The notes below the pieces were generated by a model. The model was given only the letters and a program-made list of their open reading frames with translations, searched no databases and was not told the DNA's origin. The translations under genes and the position numbers were made by a program. Positions 16,835 to 24,589 of a DNA stretch of 36,955 nucleotides are shown piece after piece (the stretch's first letter is position 1; each line of letters opens with the position of its first letter). Source of the DNA: Shewanella sp. SR44-3 (GTDB lineage Bacteria; Pseudomonadota; Gammaproteobacteria; Enterobacterales; Shewanellaceae); the NCBI RefSeq assembly GCF_014163735.1, contig NZ_JACJDV010000036.1:1-36955 (forward strand), given 5' to 3'.

Positions 16835-17260
16835 CTATAACTTTTTTACCAAACAATAAGTGGTAAAGCCTGCAGGATAATCGTCTAACTCGCCATACAC
16901 TTTATAACCCAGTTTTTCATAAAATGGCTTAGCCTGAAAACTGAGTGTTTCTGTACGCATATAGCTAAAGCCTTTCTCAATAGCAAACGCTTCAGCGGCT
17001 GCCATTAACTGACGGCCAACACCTGAACCACGGGTTTCTTTGGATAACCACAGTAACTCGATAATGCAATAATTCCAAAATGCCAGCGCACGAATCCCCC
17101 CTTGCACTATCCCCTTGTCATCTTTCGCGAAAACGGCAAAACGGGTATCCGCTTCAAGCACTAGCTCATTTGACAGATGTGATTGATTAAATCTCTGTAT
17201 GCCTTGGCTGATGGTTTTCAAGTCTTCGCTATTTGGCGATGAAGTCGTTTCAATAAACAT
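16835..17260 (-). CDS. GNAT-family N-acetyltransferase
   Basis: A 141-residue single-domain GNAT acetyltransferase. Motif A is RGSGVGRQLM near residues 79-88, preceded by the beta-strand IIELLWLSKE. Motif B-like sequence (SFQAKPFYEKLGYKVYGEL) is near the C-terminus and is followed by DDYPAGFTTYCLVKK, an ending common in small acetyltransferases of this class. The substrate is unknown. The ATG at 17260 has AAGGA six bases before it; the longer reading from 17317 is not supported. It is in tandem with the PACE efflux gene, separated by about 150 bp. Confidence 0.85.
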   Translation of the reverse strand: MFIETTSSPNSEDLKTISQGIQRFNQSHLSNELVLEADTRFAVFAKDDKGIVQGGIRALAFWNYCIIELLWLSKETRGSGVGRQLMAAAEAFAIEKGFSYMRTETLSFQAKPFYEKLGYKVYGELDDYPAGFTTYCLVKKL

Positions 17261-17408
17261 CTTAAATCCTTGATACGTTTTTAATGATAAATCTACAATA
17301 ACCAGGCTTGAATACAATTGATAAATAGATTAATTTCCAATAACTTTGCCCTAAAATCCATCATCGAATACCACTCATGTAGCACCAATTATTTATCGCC
17401 ACGAGTCT

Positions 17409-17834
17409 TTAACTCGCCGATTTTTCAAAACACTTTTGATAGGGCTGATACACATCATAAAGCCAATTAAATACCCCTGTATAAATCAGAATAAAGCCCA
17501 ACACCCCTGCTTCAAGGACTAAGGTATCAATTAAACTCAATGATAAATACCATGACACTAAAGGAATGGTAAAAACTAGCATACCACTTTCAAATCCTAG
17601 TGCATGGATGACTCTTATAGCTATTTTTCGCTCCACTCTGTTAGAACCAATAAGCTTATCAAACAATAGGTTGTATATATAATTCCAAAATACAGCAAAC
17701 AGTGTCATGCCAGCACTCACCAGTAACATGTCTGCAGTATCTTTTTCAACTAACAATGCACTAGCTGGCACGATAAAAACCAGCGCAATAAGTTCAAAAG
17801 ACACGGCATGGAACACTCTTTCTCTATTTTGCAT
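17409..17834 (-). CDS. PACE-family (chlorhexidine-type) efflux transporter
   Basis: A 141-residue inner-membrane protein with four transmembrane helices in two bacterial transmembrane pair repeats. Each repeat carries the family signature: RVFHAVSFE with Glu14 in the first helix, and RVIHALGFESG in the third, plus WNYIYN and FNWLYDVYQP at the ends of helices 2 and 4. Glu14 corresponds to the membrane-embedded Glu15 required in Acinetobacter AceI. The family exports biocides such as chlorhexidine and short diamines by proton antiport; the substrate here is not known. It is divergent from a LysR regulator, as AceI is from AceR. Confidence 0.9.
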   Translation of the reverse strand: MQNRERVFHAVSFELIALVFIVPASALLVEKDTADMLLVSAGMTLFAVFWNYIYNLLFDKLIGSNRVERKIAIRVIHALGFESGMLVFTIPLVSWYLSLSLIDTLVLEAGVLGFILIYTGVFNWLYDVYQPYQKCFEKSAS

Positions 17835-17884
17835 ATTTATCTCTATTTAATGGTGATATTTTTGCTATTTTCATCCAAAATATA

Positions 17885-17908
17885 GATACATAAAAGGTAG
17901 TAAGTATC
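17885..17908. promoter_or_regulatory. Candidate LysR operator between PACE gene and its regulator
   Basis: GATAC (17885-17889) and GTATC (17904-17908) form a perfect 5-base inverted repeat with a 14-base spacer in the 86-bp divergent promoter region. The spacing is of the kind seen in LysR-type sites, but the arms are short and chance cannot be excluded. Confidence 0.3.
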
Positions 17909-17920
17909 GATAAAGACGAT

Positions 17921-18835
17921 ATGTATAGTGTTGAACAGCTTGAAGCCTTTGTGGCGACAGTAAGCACAGGCTCATTTTCATCTGCAGCAAGAAGCCTCAA
18001 GAAGGCACAATCTGTCATCAGCCAGCATGTGATAAACCTTGAAATAGATTGCAACAGCGCATTATTTGATCGCAGCGGACGCTACCCTCAATTGACACCT
18101 GCGGGAAAAAAGCTGCTACCCCACGCCCAGGTATTACTCAGCCAACATCAACGCCTGCGTGATTGCGCCCAAAGTTTAGGGCAAGGGGCGATATCTGAGC
18201 TGACCATAGGTTTAGATGAAGGGATCCCACTGCAAAAGCTGTCCAATATTCTTAATGAACTGGAAGCTAAATTTCCGACTATCACGCTCGAGTTTTTAAC
18301 CGCATCAAGCATTGATATTATTGATATGATTGATACTGAACGGGCTGTTACCGGGATTATTTTTAGTGAGTTAACGATCCCAACTCACATCGACTTTGAA
18401 TCAATTGGCTCAATTAAATTTGATATGTACGTTGCAAGTGCGCATCCGCTAGCACAGCAGATATGTGAAAATCTAGCCCATTTAAAATTGCACCGTCAAC
18501 TCTTGATCCGATCGCGAAATACTAAATCCAGTAGCTTCCAATTCGCCATTAGTCCTGACGTTTGGTATGCCGATAACTATTATATTTTGTTAGAACTTGC
18601 GCTACAGGGCCATGGGTGGTGTTTATTGCCCAACCATATTGCCAATAACTATGTTAATAGCGGTCAGTTAGTGATGCTCCCCTCCGAATTTAAAGAGATT
18701 GGCTGGCAAGCTAATGTTGATATTATTCAGCATCACAGATACAGCCATGAGCCAGTATTTAAGCAACTTAGGCACTCGCTACGACAATTACTGTCGCCAA
18801 TCAATACCGTACTTAACCCCGAAATTATGTATTAA
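17921..18835 (+). CDS. LysR-family transcriptional regulator, likely AceR-like activator of the PACE gene
   Basis: A 304-residue LysR-type regulator of standard length. The winged helix-turn-helix covers about residues 1-60 (LEAFVATVSTGSFSSAARSL, then KAQSVISQHVINLE), followed by a linker helix and a two-lobed co-inducer-binding domain from about residue 90. The ligand is unknown. It is transcribed away from the PACE efflux gene with 86 bp between the starts. LysR regulators placed this way usually control the divergent gene, and AceR of Acinetobacter activates aceI in response to the exported compound. The start at 17921 gives a normal N-terminus. The 186 bp after it show no clear terminator. 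Confidence 0.88.
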   Translation: MYSVEQLEAFVATVSTGSFSSAARSLKKAQSVISQHVINLEIDCNSALFDRSGRYPQLTPAGKKLLPHAQVLLSQHQRLRDCAQSLGQGAISELTIGLDEGIPLQKLSNILNELEAKFPTITLEFLTASSIDIIDMIDTERAVTGIIFSELTIPTHIDFESIGSIKFDMYVASAHPLAQQICENLAHLKLHRQLLIRSRNTKSSSFQFAISPDVWYADNYYILLELALQGHGWCLLPNHIANNYVNSGQLVMLPSEFKEIGWQANVDIIQHHRYSHEPVFKQLRHSLRQLLSPINTVLNPEIMY

Positions 18836-19021
18836 ACAACCTCAACTCGAGATAATAAATGCACATTCCACCATGGTGATAACATTTTGATATTAAAGAT
18901 TATTTCTTCTCTTCAGGAGGTTACTACTATTAAAGATACTTGAAGCCTAACGCACCAAACACCAACGCCGTTTTGCTGCGCCTGAATGCTTAACTGGTTA
19001 GGCCAAATCCATACTGTTACT

Positions 19022-19435
19022 TTATCGATGCAGCTCACCTGCCCTTTCTGGCTGATAAACCACTTCAGTGAGTTTTACTCTCAGAAAACCGCCGCCTGGT
19101 TTTGGCCATTCAATTTCATCTCCCTGAGAGAGACCCAGTAACGCACTTCCCACAGGTGCTAGAATAGATATTTTTTTACCGCTTGAATCAATATCCTTAG
19201 GGTAAACAAGTGTTAGCTCGAATTCTTCTTTAGTTGATTCAATAATAAACTTTACCATTGAATTCATCGTTACTATTGTCGGAGGCACTAACTCAGGAGC
19301 CACCACATTAGCTCGCTCAAGCTCCGACTCAAGCTCAGCTTTTCCTGCAAAACTGTTTTTCGGCATTGATTCAATTAACTTATATAGCCTATCAGCATCT
19401 AACGAAGATATGGTAATTTCAGGTCTTGTATTCAT
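19022..19435 (-). CDS. rnk: Regulator of nucleoside diphosphate kinase (Rnk)
   Basis: A 137-residue Rnk; the E. coli protein has 136 residues. The N-terminal part is a short helical hairpin (LDADRLYKLIES, then LESELERANVV), and the C-terminal half is the GreA/GreB-type FKBP-like domain, with VTMNSMVKFI, LVYPKD, SILAPVGSALLGLSQGD and YQPERAGE. Rnk proteins bind RNA polymerase near the secondary channel but have a short coiled coil lacking the Gre cleavage acidic residues; in Pseudomonas and E. coli they affect nucleoside diphosphate kinase levels. The start was placed at MNTRPE (19435), which matches E. coli Rnk; the longer reading to 19555 is not supported. It is divergent from the tor operon. 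Confidence 0.92.
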   Translation of the reverse strand: MNTRPEITISSLDADRLYKLIESMPKNSFAGKAELESELERANVVAPELVPPTIVTMNSMVKFIIESTKEEFELTLVYPKDIDSSGKKISILAPVGSALLGLSQGDEIEWPKPGGGFLRVKLTEVVYQPERAGELHR

Positions 19436-19754
19436 TTCTATTCTCAACATGTTATAAATAATTTTGTGGTACAAATAACAGTGGTCTAACCTTTCAATCT
19501 TGTGGTCAACAGAGACCAACATACTGATGCTACTAGTAAAAAATATGACCCTCAAGACTAAAAGTATAAAAGCGGCGTAAAAGTGACAACATCAAAATAA
19601 TAATCTTGCCAATCCTAATAAAAATAATCACACAATCCACTTTCTATATGTAGCTAAACAGGAACTCGTGAGTTTTAAGGTAAAGAACGCAATATAATAA
19701 CAGCTCTTCATAAAACTTATAAGCATCTGATTTAATACTAAAATTTAAGTTTTA

Positions 19755-19815
19755 TTCACAGTTGCCACTACTGCGGTTTTCACATTCTTTCACATATTGT
19801 CAAAGTTCATTCATT
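19755..19815 (+). promoter_or_regulatory. TorR operator of the torECAD promoter
   Basis: TTCACA (19779-19784), four bases, TTCACA (19789-19794) form a direct repeat with the spacing of the Shewanella oneidensis TorR box (TTCATA-N4-TTCATA), with C for T at position 5 of both hexamers. A further TTCACA is at 19755-19760, and a TTCATT is at 19810-19815, 21 bases after the second hexamer. The core repeat centre is about 72 bp before the transcription start predicted from the TAATAT at 19847-19852. Confidence 0.7.
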
Positions 19816-19846
19816 CCAAGTATTACAGCCATTAACAAACCTTCTC

Positions 19847-19852
19847 TAATAT
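19847..19852 (+). promoter_or_regulatory. Candidate -10 element of torECAD
   Basis: TAATAT lies 40 bp before the torE start codon. No good -35 hexamer is found at the proper distance, as expected for a promoter that needs TorR. Confidence 0.45.
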
Positions 19853-19892
19853 TACTCTTATCGGTTACGAGGATCATTTAAGAGAGTCTGTC

Positions 19893-20063
19893 ATGGTAAT
19901 AAAAAAGTCAACTCAAGCACCTGAGAAAGTGAAAAATGATGAAGTCAGAGCACTGGGATTTATCATTTTTTTATTGTTCCCAATCCTCACTGTCATCAGC
20001 ATCAGCGGCTATGGTTTCATTATTTGGATGATCCAGGCCTTTGGCGGCGTCATCGCGCATTAA
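19893..20063 (+). CDS. torE: TorE, NapE-like small membrane protein of the TMAO reductase system
   Basis: A 56-residue protein with an N-terminal charged cytoplasmic segment (about 19 residues) and one transmembrane helix from about residue 20 to 50, containing FLLFPILTVISISGYGFIIW. The GGYGFIVWM-like end is the signature of the NapE/TorE family. TorE is the first gene of torECAD in Shewanella; its exact role is unclear, and a helper function at the membrane for the TorC/TorA electron path is supposed. GAGAG precedes the ATG. The torC start lies 43 bp downstream, so it belongs to the same operon. Confidence 0.9.
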   Translation: MVIKKSTQAPEKVKNDEVRALGFIIFLLFPILTVISISGYGFIIWMIQAFGGVIAH

Positions 20064-20105
20064 TCCCCAATAAAATCATTAGCTAATATTATAAAGGATA
20101 TTGTT

Positions 20106-21284
20106 ATGAAGTGGTTTATCAACACTTGGCGTACACTCAACCAGCCTGCCAAATACCTCACATTAGGCACCATTAGCCTGTCAGCTTTTTTAATGGGGAT
20201 TGTTTTCTGGGGTGGTTTTAATACCGCATTAGAAATGACCAACACGGAAGAGTTTTGCATCAGCTGCCACAGCATGGAAAGCAAGCCTTATCAAGAGCTG
20301 CAACAAACTGTGCATTGGTCAAATCATTCTGGCGTGCGGGCAACCTGCCCTGATTGCCATGTGCCCCACGAATGGAGCCGCAAAATTGGCCGAAAAATTG
20401 AAGCCTCCCACGATATGTGGGGCTGGTTATTGCAGACGGTCAACACCGAAGAAAAATTTGAAGCTAAACGCTTAGAAATGGCTAGCCGAGAATGGAAACG
20501 TTTCGATCGCGATAACTCGCTAGCCTGTAAAAACTGTCACAACTACGATTCGATGAAGTGGGAAGACATGTCAAAACTGGCGCAAAAGCAAATGAAACGT
20601 GCTGCAGAAATTGACCAAAGTTGTGTAGATTGCCACAAAGGCATAGCCCACAAACTGCCAGATATGGGCACAGCACGTGCCCCAGAGCTCATTGCCCAAG
20701 TGGGTGCAGGGGAAAGCAGCCTTAATACAGGTGAAAGCTATTTCACGGCCTTAACTAAACCACTTTATTTTAACGAAAGCACAGATGTTGAAGCTGGCAC
20801 ACTCAATATTGCCACTAAAGTGACCATACTTGAAACCCAAGGCAATAGAGTCAAAATCGGGATCTATGGTTGGCGCAAAAAAATTGGCGCTGGCCGGGTT
20901 ATTTACTTCGATTTTGGGCTCAATATTCTTTCAGCTCAACTCACTAAAGAGGCCGCATTAGAAGAAGGTGTGATGGCGGTCTTTGAAGAGAAAGAAGATC
21001 CCATGACAGGCCTTAAGTGGCAACGAGTCGAAGCCCAAATTTGGACAGAAAGTGATTACCTAGTAAAAAATCTACAACCGCTTTGGGATTATGCCCGCAC
21101 AACTTACTCAAGCAGCTGCAGCGTATGCCATACCCAGCCCGATGAAGCGCACTTTGACGCCAACACTTGGCCTGGCATGTTTAACGGCATGATAGCGTTC
21201 GTCAACATGGATCAAGATACCCAAGCCTTAGTGCAAAAGTACTTACAAGAACATTCATCGACTTTTGATAAGTCAGCGCACTAA
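20106..21284 (+). CDS. torC: TorC, membrane-anchored pentaheme c-type cytochrome
   Basis: A 392-residue NapC/NirT-type cytochrome. One N-terminal transmembrane anchor (about residues 17-38) is followed by a tetraheme domain with CxxCH at 51-55, 81-85, 141-145 and 173-177, and a C-terminal domain (from about residue 190) with a fifth CxxCH at 338-342. It takes electrons from menaquinol in the inner membrane and passes them to TorA; in E. coli the apo form of the C-terminal part also signals to TorS. The C-terminal domain distinguishes TorC from NapC, which has only four hemes. AAGGA seven bases before the ATG supports the start. TorA follows after 25 bp. Confidence 0.96.
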   Translation: MKWFINTWRTLNQPAKYLTLGTISLSAFLMGIVFWGGFNTALEMTNTEEFCISCHSMESKPYQELQQTVHWSNHSGVRATCPDCHVPHEWSRKIGRKIEASHDMWGWLLQTVNTEEKFEAKRLEMASREWKRFDRDNSLACKNCHNYDSMKWEDMSKLAQKQMKRAAEIDQSCVDCHKGIAHKLPDMGTARAPELIAQVGAGESSLNTGESYFTALTKPLYFNESTDVEAGTLNIATKVTILETQGNRVKIGIYGWRKKIGAGRVIYFDFGLNILSAQLTKEAALEEGVMAVFEEKEDPMTGLKWQRVEAQIWTESDYLVKNLQPLWDYARTTYSSSCSVCHTQPDEAHFDANTWPGMFNGMIAFVNMDQDTQALVQKYLQEHSSTFDKSAH

Positions 21285-21309
21285 TAACCCACTGCGTAAG
21301 GACATCGTA

Positions 21310-23802
21310 ATGAACAGAAGAGATTTTCTTAAAGGCTTAGTGGCCAGCTCTTATATGAGCCTTAGCGGCGCATCTATTTTAGCCCCCCTTAATGCTCTCG
21401 CCGCAGTCAGCACCAAGGTCAATGATGACTGGCTCACCACGGGCTCACATTTTGGCGCTTTTAAAATGAAGCGAAAAAATGGCGTGATAGACCAAGTTAT
21501 TCCCTTTGAGCTAGACAAATACCCAACGGACATGATTAATGGAGTTAAAGGCTTAGTCTACAACCCCTCCAGGGTACGCTACCCTATGGTGCGCTTAGAC
21601 TTTTTATTGAAGGGCCACAAAAGTGACACCAGCCAACGGGGAGATTTCCGTTTTGTACGTGTCACTTGGGACAAAGCCTTAAGCTTATTTAAAGACTCGT
21701 TGGATGAAGTACAAACAAAATATGGCCCATCGGGTTTACATGCCGGCCAAACGGGTTGGCGGGCTACTGGGCAGCTGCATTCAAGTACTAGTCATATGCA
21801 GCGTGCTGTGGGCATGCACGGTAATTTTGTTAAAAAAATTGGCGACTACTCAACAGGGGCTGGGCAAACAATTTTGCCCTATATCTTAGGCTCCACCGAA
21901 GTGTATGCTCAGGGTACCTCATGGCCGCTTATTCTTGCTGAGTCTACTACGCTGATTTTATGGTCAAATGATCCCTATAAAAATCTGCAGGTGGGCTGGA
22001 ACGCCGAAACCCACGAATCATTTGCTTACCTTGCAGAGCTAAAAGAGAAAGTAAAACAAGGTAAAATTCGTGTAATAAGCATAGATCCCGTGGTAACTAA
22101 GACCCAGCAATACTTGGGCTGTGAGCAACTTTATGTTAACCCGCAAACCGATGTTGCCTTAATGCTGGGTATTGCCCATGAAATGGTAGCCAAAAAATTA
22201 CACAATGACGCCTTTATTCAAGGCTACAGTCTAGGTTTTGAGCAGTTTTCACCCTACTTAATGGGGGAATCAGACGGCATAGCCAAAACCCCCGAATGGG
22301 CCAGTAAAATCACAGGGGTTAGTGCAGAAATTATCCGCGATTTAGCCAAGGTGATGACCAAAGGGCGCACTCAGATCATGATGGGGTGGTGTATTCAACG
22401 TCAGCAACATGGTGAACAACCCTATTGGATGGCGGCAGTACTTGCCACTATGATAGGCCAGATAGGCTTACCTGGCGGCGGCATAAGTTATGGTCACCAT
22501 TACTCAAGCATTGGCGTACCTTCATCGGGGGCTGCAGCGCCAGGGGCTTTTCCCCGTAACTTAGATGAAGACCAAAAGCCGCTGTTTAATAACAATGATT
22601 TCAAAGGCGCAAGCAGCACTATCCCTGTCGCGCGCTGGATTGACGCCATTTTAGAGCCAGGTAAAGTCATTGATGCCAATGGCGCTAAGGTCACCTATCC
22701 AGACATAAAGATGATGGTGTTCTCTGGCAATAATCCTTGGAACCATCATCAAGATAGAAACAAGATGAAGCAAGCATTTCAAAAGCTTGAATGCGTGGTC
22801 ACTGTCGATATAAATTGGACTGCCACCTGCCGCTTTTCTGATATCGTCTTGCCCGCTTGCACTACCCTAGAGCGCAATGATATTGACATCTATGGCAGCT
22901 ATGCCAATCGTGGCATTTTGGCAATGCAAAAAATGGTTGAGCCGTTATTTGAAAGTTTGTCAGATTTTGACATCTTCACCCGCTTTGCCAAAATTATGGG
23001 TAAAGAGAAAGAATACACCCGCGGCATGTCTGAATTTGATTGGCTTAAAAAGCTTTATAACGATTGTAAAGCCGACAACGCAGGTAAATTCCCTATGCCG
23101 GATTTTGATACTTTCTGGAAAGCGGGTTACGTGCACTTTGGTGAAGGTAAGCCTTGGACCCGCCATGCTGATTTTAGGGATGATCCTGAAATGAATCCCC
23201 TTGGTACCCCCTCTGGTCTGATTGAGATTTTCAGCCGCAAAATTGCCCAGTACAATTACGATGACTGCCCAGGACACCCAACGTGGATAGAAAAAGCTGA
23301 GCGCAGCCATGGCGGTCCAAGATCAGACAAATATCCAATGTGGATGCAATCTTGCCACCCAGATAAACGCTTGCACTCGCAAATGTGCGAGTCCCAGCAA
23401 TACCGGGAAACTTACACAGTAAAAGGCCGTGAACCTGTGTATTTAAACCCGGCAGATGCCAAGCAAAGGGGCATCAAGGATGGTGATATAGTGAGAGTGT
23501 TTAACGATCGCGGTCAACTGTTAGCTGGAGCTGTGGTATCGGATAACTTCCCCCGCAACATAATACGTATCCATGAAGGTGCTTGGTATGGTCCTGTGGG
23601 TAAAGATGGCGCTAAACAAGGGGGTAATGATATCGGCGCCCTGTGCAGCTATGGGGATCCTAATACTTTGACCTTAGACATTGGTAGCTCAAAACTTGCC
23701 CAAGCTTGCTCAGCTTACACTTGCTTAGTCGATATAGAAAAGTACCAAGGTAAGGTGCCAGAGGTCAGTGCGTTTAGTGGCCCAATAGAAACCCAAATTT
23801 AA
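21310..23802 (+). CDS. torA: Trimethylamine-N-oxide reductase TorA, molybdenum catalytic subunit
   Basis: An 830-residue periplasmic molybdoenzyme of the DMSO reductase family; Shewanella massilia TorA is about the same length. It reduces TMAO to trimethylamine with electrons from TorC. A Tat signal peptide starts with RRDFLKG and ends near residue 31 (NALA). The active-site serine that ligates molybdenum is most probably Ser181 in GDYSTGAGQ. The C-terminal molybdopterin dinucleotide-binding domain includes [20 protein letters not shown]. The ATG at 21310 was chosen because AAGGA precedes it and the Tat motif follows at once; an upstream in-frame start at 21265 would overlap torC. Its specific chaperone is TorD, encoded downstream. 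Confidence 0.97.
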   Translation: MNRRDFLKGLVASSYMSLSGASILAPLNALAAVSTKVNDDWLTTGSHFGAFKMKRKNGVIDQVIPFELDKYPTDMINGVKGLVYNPSRVRYPMVRLDFLLKGHKSDTSQRGDFRFVRVTWDKALSLFKDSLDEVQTKYGPSGLHAGQTGWRATGQLHSSTSHMQRAVGMHGNFVKKIGDYSTGAGQTILPYILGSTEVYAQGTSWPLILAESTTLILWSNDPYKNLQVGWNAETHESFAYLAELKEKVKQGKIRVISIDPVVTKTQQYLGCEQLYVNPQTDVALMLGIAHEMVAKKLHNDAFIQGYSLGFEQFSPYLMGESDGIAKTPEWASKITGVSAEIIRDLAKVMTKGRTQIMMGWCIQRQQHGEQPYWMAAVLATMIGQIGLPGGGISYGHHYSSIGVPSSGAAAPGAFPRNLDEDQKPLFNNNDFKGASSTIPVARWIDAILEPGKVIDANGAKVTYPDIKMMVFSGNNPWNHHQDRNKMKQAFQKLECVVTVDINWTATCRFSDIVLPACTTLERNDIDIYGSYANRGILAMQKMVEPLFESLSDFDIFTRFAKIMGKEKEYTRGMSEFDWLKKLYNDCKADNAGKFPMPDFDTFWKAGYVHFGEGKPWTRHADFRDDPEMNPLGTPSGLIEIFSRKIAQYNYDDCPGHPTWIEKAERSHGGPRSDKYPMWMQSCHPDKRLHSQMCESQQYRETYTVKGREPVYLNPADAKQRGIKDGDIVRVFNDRGQLLAGAVVSDNFPRNIIRIHEGAWYGPVGKDGAKQGGNDIGALCSYGDPNTLTLDIGSSKLAQACSAYTCLVDIEKYQGKVPEVSAFSGPIETQI

Positions 23803-23816
23803 AGTCAAACTAAGCC

Positions 23817-23835
23817 AGCGCCATATTGTGGCGCT
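23817..23835 (+). promoter_or_regulatory. Intercistronic hairpin between torA and torD
   Basis: Perfect 7-base stem AGCGCCA (23817-23823) and TGGCGCT (23829-23835) with a 5-base loop, 14 bp after the torA stop. No T-tract follows, so it is not a full terminator. It could protect the torECA part of the mRNA or lower torD expression relative to torA. Confidence 0.5.
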
Positions 23836-23874
23836 TCGACTAAGCCGCGATTTAGTGGAAAAGGAAGCTGAAAA

Positions 23875-24531
23875 ATGAATGACACCAGCGTTTATAACAC
23901 GCCAATGAACCAAGGCCGCGCTATGGTATACACCTTGCTTTCATCACTCTTTGCTAAGGAACTCGACCACCAGCAAGTGGCAGAACTCACCTCAACTCAA
24001 GGCCAAGATTTTTTGACCCAGCTGGCAAGAGACCCACAGTTCCAACACGATATTGCCAGTCTTAATATTATCCTTAGCAGCTTAACCACGGAGCACCAGA
24101 GGTTAAGCTTAGCTGCAGATTATTGCGGTCTATTTTTGGTCGGTACCAAACACAGCGCCAATCCCTATGCCAGTTTGTACCTGACGGATAACTCGGCTAA
24201 GGACGCTGAAATCTTGCTCTTTGGTGAGCATCATCAAACAATGCAAGGCTACCTTAAGCAAAGCCAACTTAGCATTCAAAGCCAGTTTCCAGAGCCTGCT
24301 GATCATTTAGCCGTTATCTTGGCTTATGTGGCTGAAGGCGCCACCAAGCGTGATGACAATAGCCAGCTTATTTTTATAAACCAATACCTTAATGCCTGGC
24401 TACCCCGCTTTGCCGATAAGGTTGCAAGCATTGATCATGGGGGATTTTATACCGCCCTCGCCCACTTGACGCAGACTTGGGTTGCAAGTGACTGTGAAGG
24501 ACTAAACGAAAGTAAAGCAAAGGCTAAATAG
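23875..24531 (+). CDS. torD: TorD, TorA-specific cytoplasmic chaperone
   Basis: A 218-residue all-helical chaperone of the TorD/DmsD family. It binds apo-TorA and its Tat leader in the cytoplasm and helps insertion of the molybdenum cofactor before export. Family signs are the N-terminal YTLLSSLFAKEL, YCGLFLVGTKHSANPYASLYL near residues 84-104, and the EPADHLAVIL segment near residues 143-152 that forms the conserved E-P-x-D-H motif. AAGGA lies before the ATG. It is the last gene of torECAD, 72 bp after torA, with a hairpin between. The convergent torS gene ends 58 bp further on. Confidence 0.95.
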   Translation: MNDTSVYNTPMNQGRAMVYTLLSSLFAKELDHQQVAELTSTQGQDFLTQLARDPQFQHDIASLNIILSSLTTEHQRLSLAADYCGLFLVGTKHSANPYASLYLTDNSAKDAEILLFGEHHQTMQGYLKQSQLSIQSQFPEPADHLAVILAYVAEGATKRDDNSQLIFINQYLNAWLPRFADKVASIDHGGFYTALAHLTQTWVASDCEGLNESKAKAK

Positions 24532-24589
24532 TCGGCGCTATGGCAAGCATTGAACAACAAATCGATTGTCATGACAAACTGACATCAAG

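Larger units (their letters stand above)
19436..19892. other. Intergenic region between rnk and torE
   Basis: This 457-bp A/T-rich stretch holds the divergent rnk and torECAD promoters. On the torE side are TorR half-sites (19755-19815), a candidate -10 at 19847-19852, and an untranslated leader of about 35 bases. I see no gene in the rest, 19436-19750. Confidence 0.7.

Noticed and set aside
18914..18919. Strong AGGAGG Shine-Dalgarno-like sequence after the LysR gene
   Set aside because: No ATG, GTG or TTG at suitable distance opens a frame of useful length; the only near codon series ends at once in TGA.
22960..23310. 116-codon minus-strand frame inside torA
   Set aside because: Shadow frame; torA is clearly coding on the plus strand.
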